Below, piece by piece: positions 30,317 to 37,422 of a stretch of DNA of 64,000 bases. Position numbers and translations under genes: made by a program. How positions within the stretch are numbered: the stretch's first letter is position 1; each line of letters begins with the position of its first letter. The stretch comes from Parabacteroides sp. (GTDB lineage Bacteria > Bacteroidota > Bacteroidia > Bacteroidales > Tannerellaceae): positions 1 through 64,000 of the forward strand of contig JAQWBH010000001.1 of NCBI GenBank assembly GCA_028707405.1, given 5' to 3'. The notes under the pieces were generated by a model. The model was not told the origin of the DNA, ran no database searches, and worked only from the letters and a program-made list of their open reading frames with translations.

Positions 30317-30688
30317 ATGACCGCCGCAGACCGAGCAAAACACATAAGAACTGAACTCAAAGCAATGTTTCCAAGAACCAAATTTAGCATAAGATCTTCA
30401 TCTTATAGCATGGGAACCGATGTTCACATAAAATGGACAGATGGTCCGACCGAAGAAGCGGTACAAAACGTCATAGAATGTCTTACAGAAGATTTAAAAC
30501 GTAGTTATGATATTGACCTCGACACTCAATATAATGGAATTTCACTGACTCGGAATATCTCAGATGAAGCGTGGAATCTAGTTAAGCAGGAAGTACTCAA
30601 AACGTTTGAGAATCACCCATGTATAAATGAAGCGTCCTTTATAGATAGGAAAATATCATATGAACTGGAAGATAGACAATTCCTTTAA
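30317..30688 (+). CDS. LPD29-like domain protein
   Basis: 123 aa. AADRAKHIRTELKAMFPRTK, FSIRSSSYSMGTDVHIKWTDGP and the helix that follows match the large polyvalent protein-associated domain 29 pattern. These domains occur in phage and plasmid proteins delivered into or expressed early in the host, sometimes beside anti-restriction factors. A stand-alone domain here; the activity is unknown. Confidence 0.65.
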   Translation: MTAADRAKHIRTELKAMFPRTKFSIRSSSYSMGTDVHIKWTDGPTEEAVQNVIECLTEDLKRSYDIDLDTQYNGISLTRNISDEAWNLVKQEVLKTFENHPCINEASFIDRKISYELEDRQFL

Positions 30689-30718
30689 GTTCATATTTTT
30701 ATAATTGAGGTAATTAAA

Positions 30719-31030
30719 ATGGGTAAATCACATGCTATAGAATGGAATCAACATTCAAATCTAAAAATAGAAATAAAACCAACTGATGAACTAATTGTCT
30801 TAAAAACAAACAAAGTATCGGTTACTCCACTCAACCGGAGGAACTACGAACGCTTTAAAGCGACTGTATTATTAGGCATCCACGAAGTAATCAATGATGA
30901 AATTAAAGTTCCAGACAGCGTGAGAATCTGGACTTGTGATATTGACAGCCGCGGGGCAGTATCATCCATTGGGCATCCCGAAACAGAGGTTACAGTTATA
31001 GTTCATGGCGCGGGAAAAGTGAAGGAGTGA
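30719..31030 (+). CDS. Hypothetical protein, 103 aa
   Basis: Beta-rich (LKIEIKPTDELIVLKTNKVS; GHPETEVTVIVHGAGKV). TGAGGTAATTAAA precedes the ATG. Lies between promoter copies 2 and 3, so it is likely on the copy-2 transcript. No family recognised. Confidence 0.55.
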   Translation: MGKSHAIEWNQHSNLKIEIKPTDELIVLKTNKVSVTPLNRRNYERFKATVLLGIHEVINDEIKVPDSVRIWTCDIDSRGAVSSIGHPETEVTVIVHGAGKVKE

Positions 31031-31062
31031 ACATTTAATATTATATCCAAGTTTCAATCATA

Positions 31063-31117
31063 TGTCAGAAAACTATTTATACTATTATGACGTTATATGT
31101 ATTGTAGAAGGATGTGA
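31063..31117 (+). promoter_or_regulatory. Archaeal promoter, copy 3 (55-bp repeat)
   Basis: Exact copy of 30256-30310, TATTTATA at 31074-31081, 43 nt before the 31124 start, with the same ribosome site. Confidence 0.8.
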
Positions 31118-31123
31118 TAACAG

Positions 31124-31246
31124 ATGGAAACCCAAAACTTCGCTGGAATTATGAATGAAATGATAACAACTCACTGGAACAACGCTCTCAAAGTCCCGAA
31201 ACTTGCCCGTGATGCAAACGGGAATTACTATCTAAAGGAGGTTTAA
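31124..31246 (+). CDS. Microprotein, 40 aa
   Basis: METQNFAGIMNEMITTHWNN, then a basic part ending LKEV. Supported by the duplicated promoter and AAGGATGTGA site directly upstream. Its 3' end carries the AAAGGAGG site of the next gene. Confidence 0.55.
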   Translation: METQNFAGIMNEMITTHWNNALKVPKLARDANGNYYLKEV

Positions 31247-31249
31247 ATA

Positions 31250-31423
31250 ATGGCCTACAAACACAAAGCAATGAGAGTATGGGAAGCACTAAAAAGAGCA
31301 GCTAATCTGGAAGAAGCAATCGGGATTGTGGACCATTTTAACCTCTCAAATCAGGAAGGTAGTCAAGTATTGAAATCGTGGATCATGAACCAGCGTATCA
31401 TGAGAGAACACGGGATAATATAA
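31250..31423 (+). CDS. Helical microprotein, 57 aa
   Basis: MAYKHKAMRVWEALKRAANL; then VDHFNLSNQEGSQVLKSWI. Strong AAAGGAGG site. The pattern suggests a small helical DNA-binding or regulatory protein; no family recognised. Confidence 0.55.
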   Translation: MAYKHKAMRVWEALKRAANLEEAIGIVDHFNLSNQEGSQVLKSWIMNQRIMREHGII

Positions 31424-31434
31424 AAATAGGTCGT

Positions 31435-31468
31435 GGGTCTTGTTGTGTTGGTATCATGAACAAGACCC
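31435..31468 (+). terminator. Hairpin after the promoter-3 genes
   Basis: GGGTCTTGTT and AACAAGACCC form a perfect 10-bp stem with a 14-nt loop, 12 nt after the 31423 stop and followed by GTTTTTATT. Probable transcript end. Confidence 0.55.
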
Positions 31469-31560
31469 TCCATAGGAGTTTTTATTGAAAATGAACACTT
31501 GTAATAATAGTTTATTGAATATAAAGATATCGTAAATAATATTCGCAGGAGAAATTGAAA

Positions 31561-31869
31561 ATGAACATAATAACCGTTGGAAACCCGAACCGCTTAGTGA
31601 AATCCCTTCAAACTAAGGAATGGGGGGAAGCAATGTTTAACTGTAAAACCGGAGAAATTGCAGAATTTGATTGGGATAATGACGACGACGAATGGAAGGT
31701 TTTAACAGTAGATGAATATCCGGTTTTTGAATGCGGTGTGTATTCTGGATTCTTTTTTGACAAACTATTCATAGATCCAGATGGCGTTCAGGTTGGAAGG
31801 AAGAACATGTTGTGTGCTCTGAAAATTAAGAGAAATCGGAGGAAATTGGCTCAATTAAGTAATTTTTAG
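31561..31869 (+). CDS. Hypothetical protein, 102 aa
   Basis: MNIITVGNPNRLVKSLQTKE, then FDWDNDDDEWKVLTVDEYP and a basic C-terminus. Start ATG 31561 has CAGGAG 9 nt upstream; TTG 31555 is an alternative. No family recognised. Confidence 0.55.
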   Translation: MNIITVGNPNRLVKSLQTKEWGEAMFNCKTGEIAEFDWDNDDDEWKVLTVDEYPVFECGVYSGFFFDKLFIDPDGVQVGRKNMLCALKIKRNRRKLAQLSNF

Positions 31870-31881
31870 GAGAACTAAAAT

Positions 31882-32160
31882 ATGCAATATTGTACTATAA
31901 AAAATACAGCGTGCGAACTCCCCCCATGTAAACACGGTGAGGAACTCAAGGGGGTACGATACAACGCAGACGACCACGAATTATCACTCGATGAAATGAC
32001 ACCTGAACAAAGACAGCAGTTCTGGAAAGAAGGCAGACGGTTTTTTGAACCCCGTAATCCACGTTGGGAGATAACCACTGACAAAAGAGTGTACTCGGGC
32101 ACCGGTAAAGGCCCGAAAGGAAAAATCGTTGAAAACTGTGATGAGTGGGAGGAGAAATAA
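31882..32160 (+). CDS. Hypothetical protein, 92 aa
   Basis: 92 aa with CTIKNTACELPPCKHGEEL near the start and a Pro/Arg-rich middle (FFEPRNPRWEITTDKRV). AGGAGAACT precedes the start. No family recognised. Confidence 0.55.
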   Translation: MQYCTIKNTACELPPCKHGEELKGVRYNADDHELSLDEMTPEQRQQFWKEGRRFFEPRNPRWEITTDKRVYSGTGKGPKGKIVENCDEWEEK

Positions 32161-32163
32161 AAT

Positions 32164-32280
32164 ATGGACCCGGAACCAAGAAAAAACTTAATATTCGGAA
32201 ATCCTGAAAAGTTTAAAGCTGCATTGGATGAAATACTTAAAGAGAATAATGAGGGATTGGAAAGATTACGGAAGTCATAA
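32164..32280 (+). CDS. Microprotein, 38 aa
   Basis: MDPEPRKNLIFGNPEKFKA.. then an acidic helix. GGGAGGAG site just inside the previous gene. 4-nt gap to that stop. Confidence 0.45.
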   Translation: MDPEPRKNLIFGNPEKFKAALDEILKENNEGLERLRKS

Positions 32281-32356
32281 TCATCCTGCAAATAATAAAC
32301 AGATTAAAATATTATATCTAACTTATGATTCTAAAAATAAAATTGAGGTATAAATT

Positions 32357-32767
32357 ATGAAAAAAATATACATAGCATTTGGAGTAATCCTTCTTGCATT
32401 ACTCGTTATCGGTTGCTCAGGAAGCAACAACGCATCAGACAACAGTAAATCTGATAATGCACAGCCAGCAACTACAGAACAAGCAGTTCAAACCGAAGAA
32501 CAACCAGCACTAACAATACTCGATAGTAAACTCGTAAAAGAAGAGTACGGTGGATACTCCATAACCGGAACTGCGAAAGCCAACAAGGATCTGGGATATG
32601 CTCAGGTGGATGCACAGTTCAAAGATGCAAATGGTGTTATTTTACAGAGTTCCCTTGCTAATGTACAAAACTTGAAAACCGGTGACATGTGGAGCTTTAA
32701 AGTTATTGGACCATTCGAGGGAAATGTTGGAAATTACAGTATTGCGGCTTCAAAGAGTTGTTTCTGA
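32357..32767 (+). CDS. Secreted lipoprotein, FxLYD-like
   Basis: 136 aa. Residues 1-20 are a signal peptide with lipobox VIGC (Cys 20). A Ser/Asn/Gln/Glu-rich linker follows, then an 80-residue beta-sandwich (SKLVKEEYGGYSITGTAKAN, LGYAQVDAQFKDANGVIL, GNVGNYSI) of the FxLYD type common in archaeal extracellular proteins. It would be anchored outside the cell membrane. Viral lipoproteins of this sort can block superinfection; that is inference. GAGGT site upstream. Confidence 0.75.
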   Translation: MKKIYIAFGVILLALLVIGCSGSNNASDNSKSDNAQPATTEQAVQTEEQPALTILDSKLVKEEYGGYSITGTAKANKDLGYAQVDAQFKDANGVILQSSLANVQNLKTGDMWSFKVIGPFEGNVGNYSIAASKSCF

Positions 32768-32788
32768 TTTTTAATTACTTTTCTTTTT

Positions 32789-35050
32789 TTAATATTCGGC
32801 GTATTGGTCGGATGTATCGGGGATGTAGCCAAACCCTACATCATCTGAATACTTCTCTGTAATTAAATTGTATACAGGAACGGTCTTTATATAATATCTT
32901 TCGCAGTCGCAATTATGTACTAATATACCATTTGCAAAATACTCATGCGCGTCCTCCACGGTAAGGTTATAGACTGCCATTTTCACGTTTTCTTCCTTCA
33001 CTTGCACAACTTCTGGAACAGTATCTACGTTTTGAATATTTATTAGCTGTGAATTCATTCCCACATTGCTCACAAACAAAAATCTTTTCATCGATCTTAG
33101 AAGCCCTTCTCCAAGCAGATTTACAAGCATTCGAACAGAACCGTGCCGTATCCTTTCTAGTGATATCTTCAAATTCCTTACCACACTGCTCGCATATCCT
33201 TTTAATCGGAGTTCTAAGTTTATAAATTTCTTTTCCGTGGTCAGAATGCCATTTCCATCCCGTTTCCGTCCCATGCCATTCTTTAGCAAGATATCGAATC
33301 TCATCACAGTGCTTTCTTTTTCGTGCAAGGATATCGGGATCTTTATTCTGCTCATCCGCGTGCTCTTTGAGATGTTTATGTCCATCGATGCATATAAGGT
33401 TATCAAGTGAATTATTGAGTGGGTTCCCGTCCTTATGGTGGATATGATATCCTTCTGGAATTTTTCCATGTTTTGATATCCATATTTCTTGATGTAATTT
33501 TTTAACACCATTTTGAATATTTGTTGCGTTCGCGGTATAATATTTTCTATGCTCCGCTCTTTTAGAACTTGGGTATCTTCGGAATTTGATTCCATTAAAT
33601 TCGATTTCGTCAACGTCGGGTACTCGATGGGTGTAACTTGCTGGAATAATTTATCACCATATCTTAAAGAATCCAATCGTATAAATCCTTTTCCCTCAAC
33701 GAATATCGGATGGCATCCAGTGCCCGTTAACGTTTTTTTATTGTTTAATGTTAATGTGTTTACGATTTCGTTGAAATTTGTGATGCCACACGCCGCGACT
33801 TCTTTATATCCATCCCGTGTTAAAACTTTATCCCCTTGTTGTATTTGTTCAATTGGTATATTCCCATAACTTGTGGTAATAAAAGTCCCAGCGATAAAAC
33901 AGCAGTGGTCGTTCTGTTTAATTGGTTTATCTTCCCCTCGTTGTGCAGCCTTGATATCCCAAACATATCCGGATTTTTCCCTTATATTACCCTTGCATGA
34001 TGGGTCAATCTGGATTAAATCAAGAGAATAACCTGACGAAACTTCCCGTATTCCATCTAATACATTATTATCCGCATCTTGTACGCTTAATCCACATTTA
34101 GCTAATTCGACCTTGAATGATGCGGCGGATGGATCTACGATCACACTCCATACCTCTTCAGAACCAATGAACTCAATTAAATCCTGCGCATATTCAGAAT
34201 CGGTTTTTTGTCTGCCATGCTCCTTAGAGTCATAGTAATATTCCTTTTTAAGATATCTCTTCCGCCCATCATTCCCCCACAACTGAAATACACATGGATT
34301 ATTGGTGCCATAGTCAACCGATACGTGCTTAGAGGTTATATTGTTCCAAATTTCATCAGGTATTGGAGATACATGTCTATCCGCGCTGAACATGTCATAG
34401 ATCGCACCTTCTGCTAAAACCCATTGCCCTAGAATATATCTCTTATAAAACAGTCCCGTATAGAACTGCTTCAACCTCACGACATATTCTGGAGGTAGGT
34501 TCTTATTTTCATCTAAGAAAAATTCCCATGACTTCAGTGAGATTTCATGCTCTCTATCAAGAAAGTTGGTTTTAAGCCAGTGATACGGCCCCTCCGGATT
34601 GCATGTCCCGATAAATTTTGCATCATATTCTGAAAGCCTGGATATTAACATCTGAAAAAAGTTCTCAGGCCATGTAGTGATTTCATCACCATATGCAAGA
34701 GCTAAAGTAATACCTTGAATCTTATCCACTGACTTTTCATCATACGCGCCGGCTGTATAAAAATGATGGTTGTATATTTTTCCTTCTCCGATAGTCCGGC
34801 TATATGAAAAATTCGATTTGCCTACGATGTCTTTTAGAGGCATTAGAACGTTTCTATATAGGGTTTTATCAGACTTCCCTACAAACATAATGTTAGAGTC
34901 TGGATATCGTGTCAGCAATAATAAAAAAGCAATTAACGACGAAATGGTTTTCCCAGATCGCACAGACCCGACTAGGATATTGAGAGTTTCATCGCAGTTA
35001 GCCATCACATCTATCTGTTTCGCGCTAAAGGTCCCAGGTTTAAACGACAT
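32789..35050 (-). CDS. terL: Terminase large subunit interrupted by an intein
   Basis: 753 aa before splicing, about 423 aa after. ATPase: Walker A GSVRSGKT (residues 28-35), Walker B LALAYGDEIT, coupling motif FIGTCNPEGP. Nuclease: VSVDYGTNNP, VIVDPSAASF and the last motif DH-CCD-C-ERY, which the intein splits between the two Cys. With TerS it translocates DNA into the procapsid. PBSX/terminase_3-like. Intein = residues 384-713; exteins 1-383 and 714-753. The gene follows terS after 1 nt. Packaging is blocked unless the intein splices, since the intein separates active-site residues. Confidence 0.92.
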   Translation of the reverse strand: MSFKPGTFSAKQIDVMANCDETLNILVGSVRSGKTISSLIAFLLLLTRYPDSNIMFVGKSDKTLYRNVLMPLKDIVGKSNFSYSRTIGEGKIYNHHFYTAGAYDEKSVDKIQGITLALAYGDEITTWPENFFQMLISRLSEYDAKFIGTCNPEGPYHWLKTNFLDREHEISLKSWEFFLDENKNLPPEYVVRLKQFYTGLFYKRYILGQWVLAEGAIYDMFSADRHVSPIPDEIWNNITSKHVSVDYGTNNPCVFQLWGNDGRKRYLKKEYYYDSKEHGRQKTDSEYAQDLIEFIGSEEVWSVIVDPSAASFKVELAKCGLSVQDADNNVLDGIREVSSGYSLDLIQIDPSCKGNIREKSGYVWDIKAAQRGEDKPIKQNDHCCFIAGTFITTSYGNIPIEQIQQGDKVLTRDGYKEVAACGITNFNEIVNTLTLNNKKTLTGTGCHPIFVEGKGFIRLDSLRYGDKLFQQVTPIEYPTLTKSNLMESNSEDTQVLKERSIENIIPRTQQIFKMVLKNYIKKYGYQNMEKFQKDIISTIRTGTHSIIHLITLYASMDINISKSTRMSRIKIPISLHEKESTVMRFDILLKNGMGRKRDGNGILTTEKKFINLELRLKGYASSVVRNLKISLERIRHGSVRMLVNLLGEGLLRSMKRFLFVSNVGMNSQLINIQNVDTVPEVVQVKEENVKMAVYNLTVEDAHEYFANGILVHNCDCERYYIKTVPVYNLITEKYSDDVGFGYIPDTSDQYAEY
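32912..33901 (-). mobile_element. Intein in TerL (330 aa)
   Basis: Starts Cys 384 with CFIAGTFITTSYGNIPIEQI (block A) and QQGDKVLT. Block B is GTGCHPIFV. Ends VYNLTVEDAHEYFANGI-LVHN (blocks F/G, penultimate His, last Asn) followed by +1 Cys. All splice residues are present. The central ~220 residues in this frame look like no known domain; in the -1 frame the same DNA encodes an HNH nuclease. Confidence 0.92.
32967..33650 (-). CDS. HNH homing endonuclease nested in the -1 frame of the intein
   Basis: Open frame of 227 codons, first codon after TGA-TAA at 33656-33651, stop TAA 32969-32967. Translation includes EFNGIKFRRYPSSKRAEHRK (DNA-binding YPSS module), IPEGYHIHHKDGNPLNNSLD.. LICIDGHKHLKEH (complete HNH core) and two zinc fingers, CEQCGKEFED..FCSNAC and CEQCGNEFTA..YCSRSC. 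It has no ATG, GTG or TTG near the start; ATT codons lead the frame. Expression might need -1 frameshifting from TerL or a rare start. Would serve intein homing. Confidence 0.85.
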   Translation of the reverse strand: MIPASYTHRVPDVDEIEFNGIKFRRYPSSKRAEHRKYYTANATNIQNGVKKLHQEIWISKHGKIPEGYHIHHKDGNPLNNSLDNLICIDGHKHLKEHADEQNKDPDILARKRKHCDEIRYLAKEWHGTETGWKWHSDHGKEIYKLRTPIKRICEQCGKEFEDITRKDTARFCSNACKSAWRRASKIDEKIFVCEQCGNEFTANKYSKRRYCSRSCASEGRKRENGSL

Positions 35051-35051
35051 G

Positions 35052-35483
35052 TTATTTTCCTATCGCCGTAGCGCTGTTCATAATGGCATCTGCGAGTTCT
35101 TTTAATTTATCTTCGTCTTCTTTTACATCGGAAGGTATGACCTTGATAATGAATTCGAGATAATCTAAGAATGTGCTTCTATCTTCCGCGATGTAGTCTT
35201 TTTTGATATCCAACGCCTTGAGAGCTTGGCGTACTACCCCCGCGCGGGTGGCATTCTCCTGTAAAAAAGTCAGTCTTTCAACTTCTTTCATGAAAGCTGG
35301 GTATTGTTTCCACCTAGATATTGCTTCTTCTGATACCCTCAACTCTTTTGCAATTTCTTGTTGAGAATATAAGCCAGTAGATAGCAGTCTTGCGGCTGTT
35401 TTGCGTGGGGCAGTCCAGTTCCACAGTTGATAATTTATGACTTTTTTTTTTGGTGGTTTACCCTTTTTTTTCTGGACTGCCAT
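35052..35483 (-). CDS. terS: Terminase small subunit
   Basis: 143 aa. Basic start (KKKGKPPKKK), then a helix-turn-helix YSQQEIAKELRVSEEAISRW (residues 39-58), a central helical oligomerisation region and an acidic C-terminal tail (VKEDEDKLKELADA). Recognises the viral packaging site and feeds DNA to TerL, encoded 1 nt downstream. Confidence 0.85.
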   Translation of the reverse strand: MAVQKKKGKPPKKKVINYQLWNWTAPRKTAARLLSTGLYSQQEIAKELRVSEEAISRWKQYPAFMKEVERLTFLQENATRAGVVRQALKALDIKKDYIAEDRSTFLDYLEFIIKVIPSDVKEDEDKLKELADAIMNSATAIGK

Positions 35484-35560
35484 ATAATCACTTTTTATTT
35501 CCTAAATTATATATAGGTATAAATACTATATAATTTTAACTGTTCGTCGGGTGACGTAAA
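35484..35560. promoter_or_regulatory. Divergent promoter region terS / 35561 gene
   Basis: AT-rich 77 bp between divergent genes. Minus strand: TATTTATACC and TATATATAATTT; plus strand: TATATAGG..TACTATATAATTT, archaeal TATA-like elements on both strands. Confidence 0.5.
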
Positions 35561-35800
35561 ATGGATAATAAAACTACAGTGGATCTTAAACAATTCGAAA
35601 ATGCAATTAATACATTTAATGAACATCTTAAAGCCAATTCCATAAAACGTAAAAGTTGTTACGGCTATGTATGGGTTGATCCACTCGATTATCATATTGT
35701 ATACATCGAGTACGATCCAAAAATAAAAGAACAACTTCTGAAAACCACGCTGACCCCCGACGAAAGGATGAAAGAATATAAAAAGACATTAAATGAATGA
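35561..35800 (+). CDS. Hypothetical protein, 79 aa
   Basis: 79 aa, FENAINTFNEHLKANSIKRK then a Tyr-rich beta part (YGYVWVDPLDYHIVYIEYD). Lone plus-strand pair of small genes within the packaging region. No family recognised. Confidence 0.55.
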   Translation: MDNKTTVDLKQFENAINTFNEHLKANSIKRKSCYGYVWVDPLDYHIVYIEYDPKIKEQLLKTTLTPDERMKEYKKTLNE

Positions 35801-35813
35801 TCGGAGAACAAAT

Positions 35814-36029
35814 ATGAATTCGGACACATACAAAAACACACTTCTCTCTAAAATCGCAGATTGTAACAAAAAATCCGACTACTACAAATCATTCACTGAT
35901 ACCGTAATAGCCGCGCTATGGCAAGGTAAAGGGGAAGGATACGAAGAGGCGCTGAAACTGTTCTATGAGGTTGAATTTAAGGAAGAAACGAAAGATGTTA
36001 AGACAAATGGTAGAAAAATTAAAAATTAA
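35814..36029 (+). CDS. Hypothetical protein, 71 aa
   Basis: From ATG 35814 (ATCGGAG 9 nt upstream). TYKNTLLSKIADCNKKSDYY then ALWQGKGEGYEEALKLFYE, helical. Convergent with the minus-strand genes below. No family recognised. Confidence 0.55.
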   Translation: MNSDTYKNTLLSKIADCNKKSDYYKSFTDTVIAALWQGKGEGYEEALKLFYEVEFKEETKDVKTNGRKIKN

Positions 36030-36046
36030 AATATAATTAACTTATT

Positions 36047-36091
36047 TTATTTCCCTTTTGGTTTCTTACCACCGCAGCCGCCTTTTGCCAT
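36047..36091 (-). CDS. 14-aa Gly/Lys-rich micro-ORF
   Basis: MAKGGCGGKKPKGK, preceded by a near-perfect GGAGGTGA site 5 nt before the ATG. The ATG overlaps the previous stop (TGATG), so it is set for coupled translation. Last frame of the packaging operon. Function unknown. Confidence 0.5.
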   Translation of the reverse strand: MAKGGCGGKKPKGK

Positions 36092-36363
36092 CAATTCACC
36101 TCCTTTTCTTCATCCATCTTAACTAATTTATATTTCTCTCCGTCGACATATGTTATCATTTCTTTATTTACTTCTACGGGAGATTCGATATCTACTTTAG
36201 CTATCAATTCAATCGTCACCAGATTTACAGCATTATTTACATGCGTACAAAATGTAATCCCGCGTACACATGGAATGGGAATCCCATTTAATGAAATTTC
36301 AGTCGGGAGTGGAATAACGTCATCATATTTTAATTTCAAAGTTGGATACTTATCTGAACTCAT
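36091..36363 (-). CDS. Hypothetical protein, 90 aa
   Basis: From ATG 36363 (GGGAGATGA upstream). A beta-rich small domain: LKLKYDDVIPLPTEISLNGI, CTHVNNAVNLVTIELIAKV. This pattern resembles small phage proteins placed among head genes. No family assigned. Confidence 0.55.
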   Translation of the reverse strand: MSSDKYPTLKLKYDDVIPLPTEISLNGIPIPCVRGITFCTHVNNAVNLVTIELIAKVDIESPVEVNKEMITYVDGEKYKLVKMDEEKEVN

Positions 36364-36377
36364 GCAGTCATCTCCCA

Positions 36378-36650
36378 TTATTCAATTACTTTCCATCCAG
36401 TCGAGAATACATCCATCTGAGATATCAACCACGGACCAAACTCACCCGTTGCATTTTTCATCATCAGATATGGAAGTACTGTTATGCGCTCTCCTTCTGG
36501 TATCCCCGTTGCTATAGACAATGCTTCATTAGCTGGAACGCCATTTGGATATCCTGGCATCATGAAAACATACATTCCTTTACCATTCCATTTTTCATTT
36601 GTGATCTTTTTACCCGCTAGGCATTCTTTAAGTGCATCTGGAAAATCCAT
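36378..36650 (-). CDS. tad2: Tad2-like (DUF2829) anti-Thoeris protein
   Basis: 90 aa, the usual Tad2 length. MDFPDALKECLAGKKITNEK, WNGKGMYVFMMPG, LPYLMMKNATGEFGPWLISQ and DVFSTGWKV follow the DUF2829 consensus (F..AL..L..GK.v.R..WnGkgm.......P.......a.g...pW.aSqtDlla.DW). Characterised members bind the glycocyclic-ADPR-type signal made by Thoeris TIR proteins and so block that defence. Located between MuF and small genes in the packaging operon, an unusual place for an early inhibitor. Binding here is inferred from family only. Confidence 0.8.
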   Translation of the reverse strand: MDFPDALKECLAGKKITNEKWNGKGMYVFMMPGYPNGVPANEALSIATGIPEGERITVLPYLMMKNATGEFGPWLISQMDVFSTGWKVIE

Positions 36651-36698
36651 AATATGTCACATCCACTTATATTATACATACTTACTATTATATAAATA

Positions 36699-37388
36699 TT
36701 AAAATAAATATATCGAATATATACACTTACACGAAAAATGAGAGAGAGGAGGGGCATCATCAATCTCATAAATTTGCCCATCCATATCTTGACATATATG
36801 ACATGAATTCGATCCAGTTACATGTCTTTGAACTAGACGCACATTTCCACGTTTCCAGATATGTATTCTGGATTGATGTTCTGCCACGCGAGTTTCTGTA
36901 AACGCAGCTACCGACGCCCTCTTATTTTTTGTAAGTTCTTCAATTTTGGAAAGTTCATCTTTTAATTTAGCAGGATTCCAACCTTCTTGAGTTGCCTTAT
37001 CGAATATCCTAACAATTTTATCTTTAGTGTCAGATTTGAGGTTGTTCAACCAATCCTTAAAAACAAGTTCTTCCGTGGCTCCCTTCTGAACCACTACATA
37101 AGACCCCCCTTTCTCTTTCAAGAGTTTTCTATATTCATTTGCTGTAGATAGGGCCTCCTGTTTGACCGTAGTTGCATCTAATTTAAGAGGGGATAGTCCA
37201 GCCTCTAACCTTGCCTTATTGACTTCACCAAGCGCATAATATTGAGTTGATATATTTGTCTCAATATTCGCTTTATACAAAACTGTGATATATGCAGCAA
37301 TCAACACCACAATGTTCTTGTCTATGTATTTCTCTTCCTCCGGCGATACTTCAGGAGTGGAGTCTTGTTCATCGTTAAGTAATTCCAC
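36699..37388 (-). CDS. MuF-type head morphogenesis protein
   Basis: 229 aa, GTG start. The C-terminal MuF domain is clear: RVAEHQSRIHIWKRGN, HVTGSNSCHICQDMDGQIY, PPLSHFSCKCIY (Cys/His cluster). Normally a few copies are packaged near the portal and may enter the cell with DNA. Shorter than SPP1 gp7 (about 300 aa). Directly after the portal gene. Confidence 0.8.
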   Translation of the reverse strand: MELLNDEQDSTPEVSPEEEKYIDKNIVVLIAAYITVLYKANIETNISTQYYALGEVNKARLEAGLSPLKLDATTVKQEALSTANEYRKLLKEKGGSYVVVQKGATEELVFKDWLNNLKSDTKDKIVRIFDKATQEGWNPAKLKDELSKIEELTKNKRASVAAFTETRVAEHQSRIHIWKRGNVRLVQRHVTGSNSCHICQDMDGQIYEIDDAPPLSHFSCKCIYSIYLF

Positions 37389-37422
37389 GTCTTCCGCGTC
37401 AATCTCATCATCAGGAATAAGA

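Noticed and set aside
33066..33869. Plus-strand frames of 114 and 118 aa opposite the intein
   Set aside because: They are antisense to the HNH frame on the minus strand, whose motifs are clear. No motif or ribosome site of their own.
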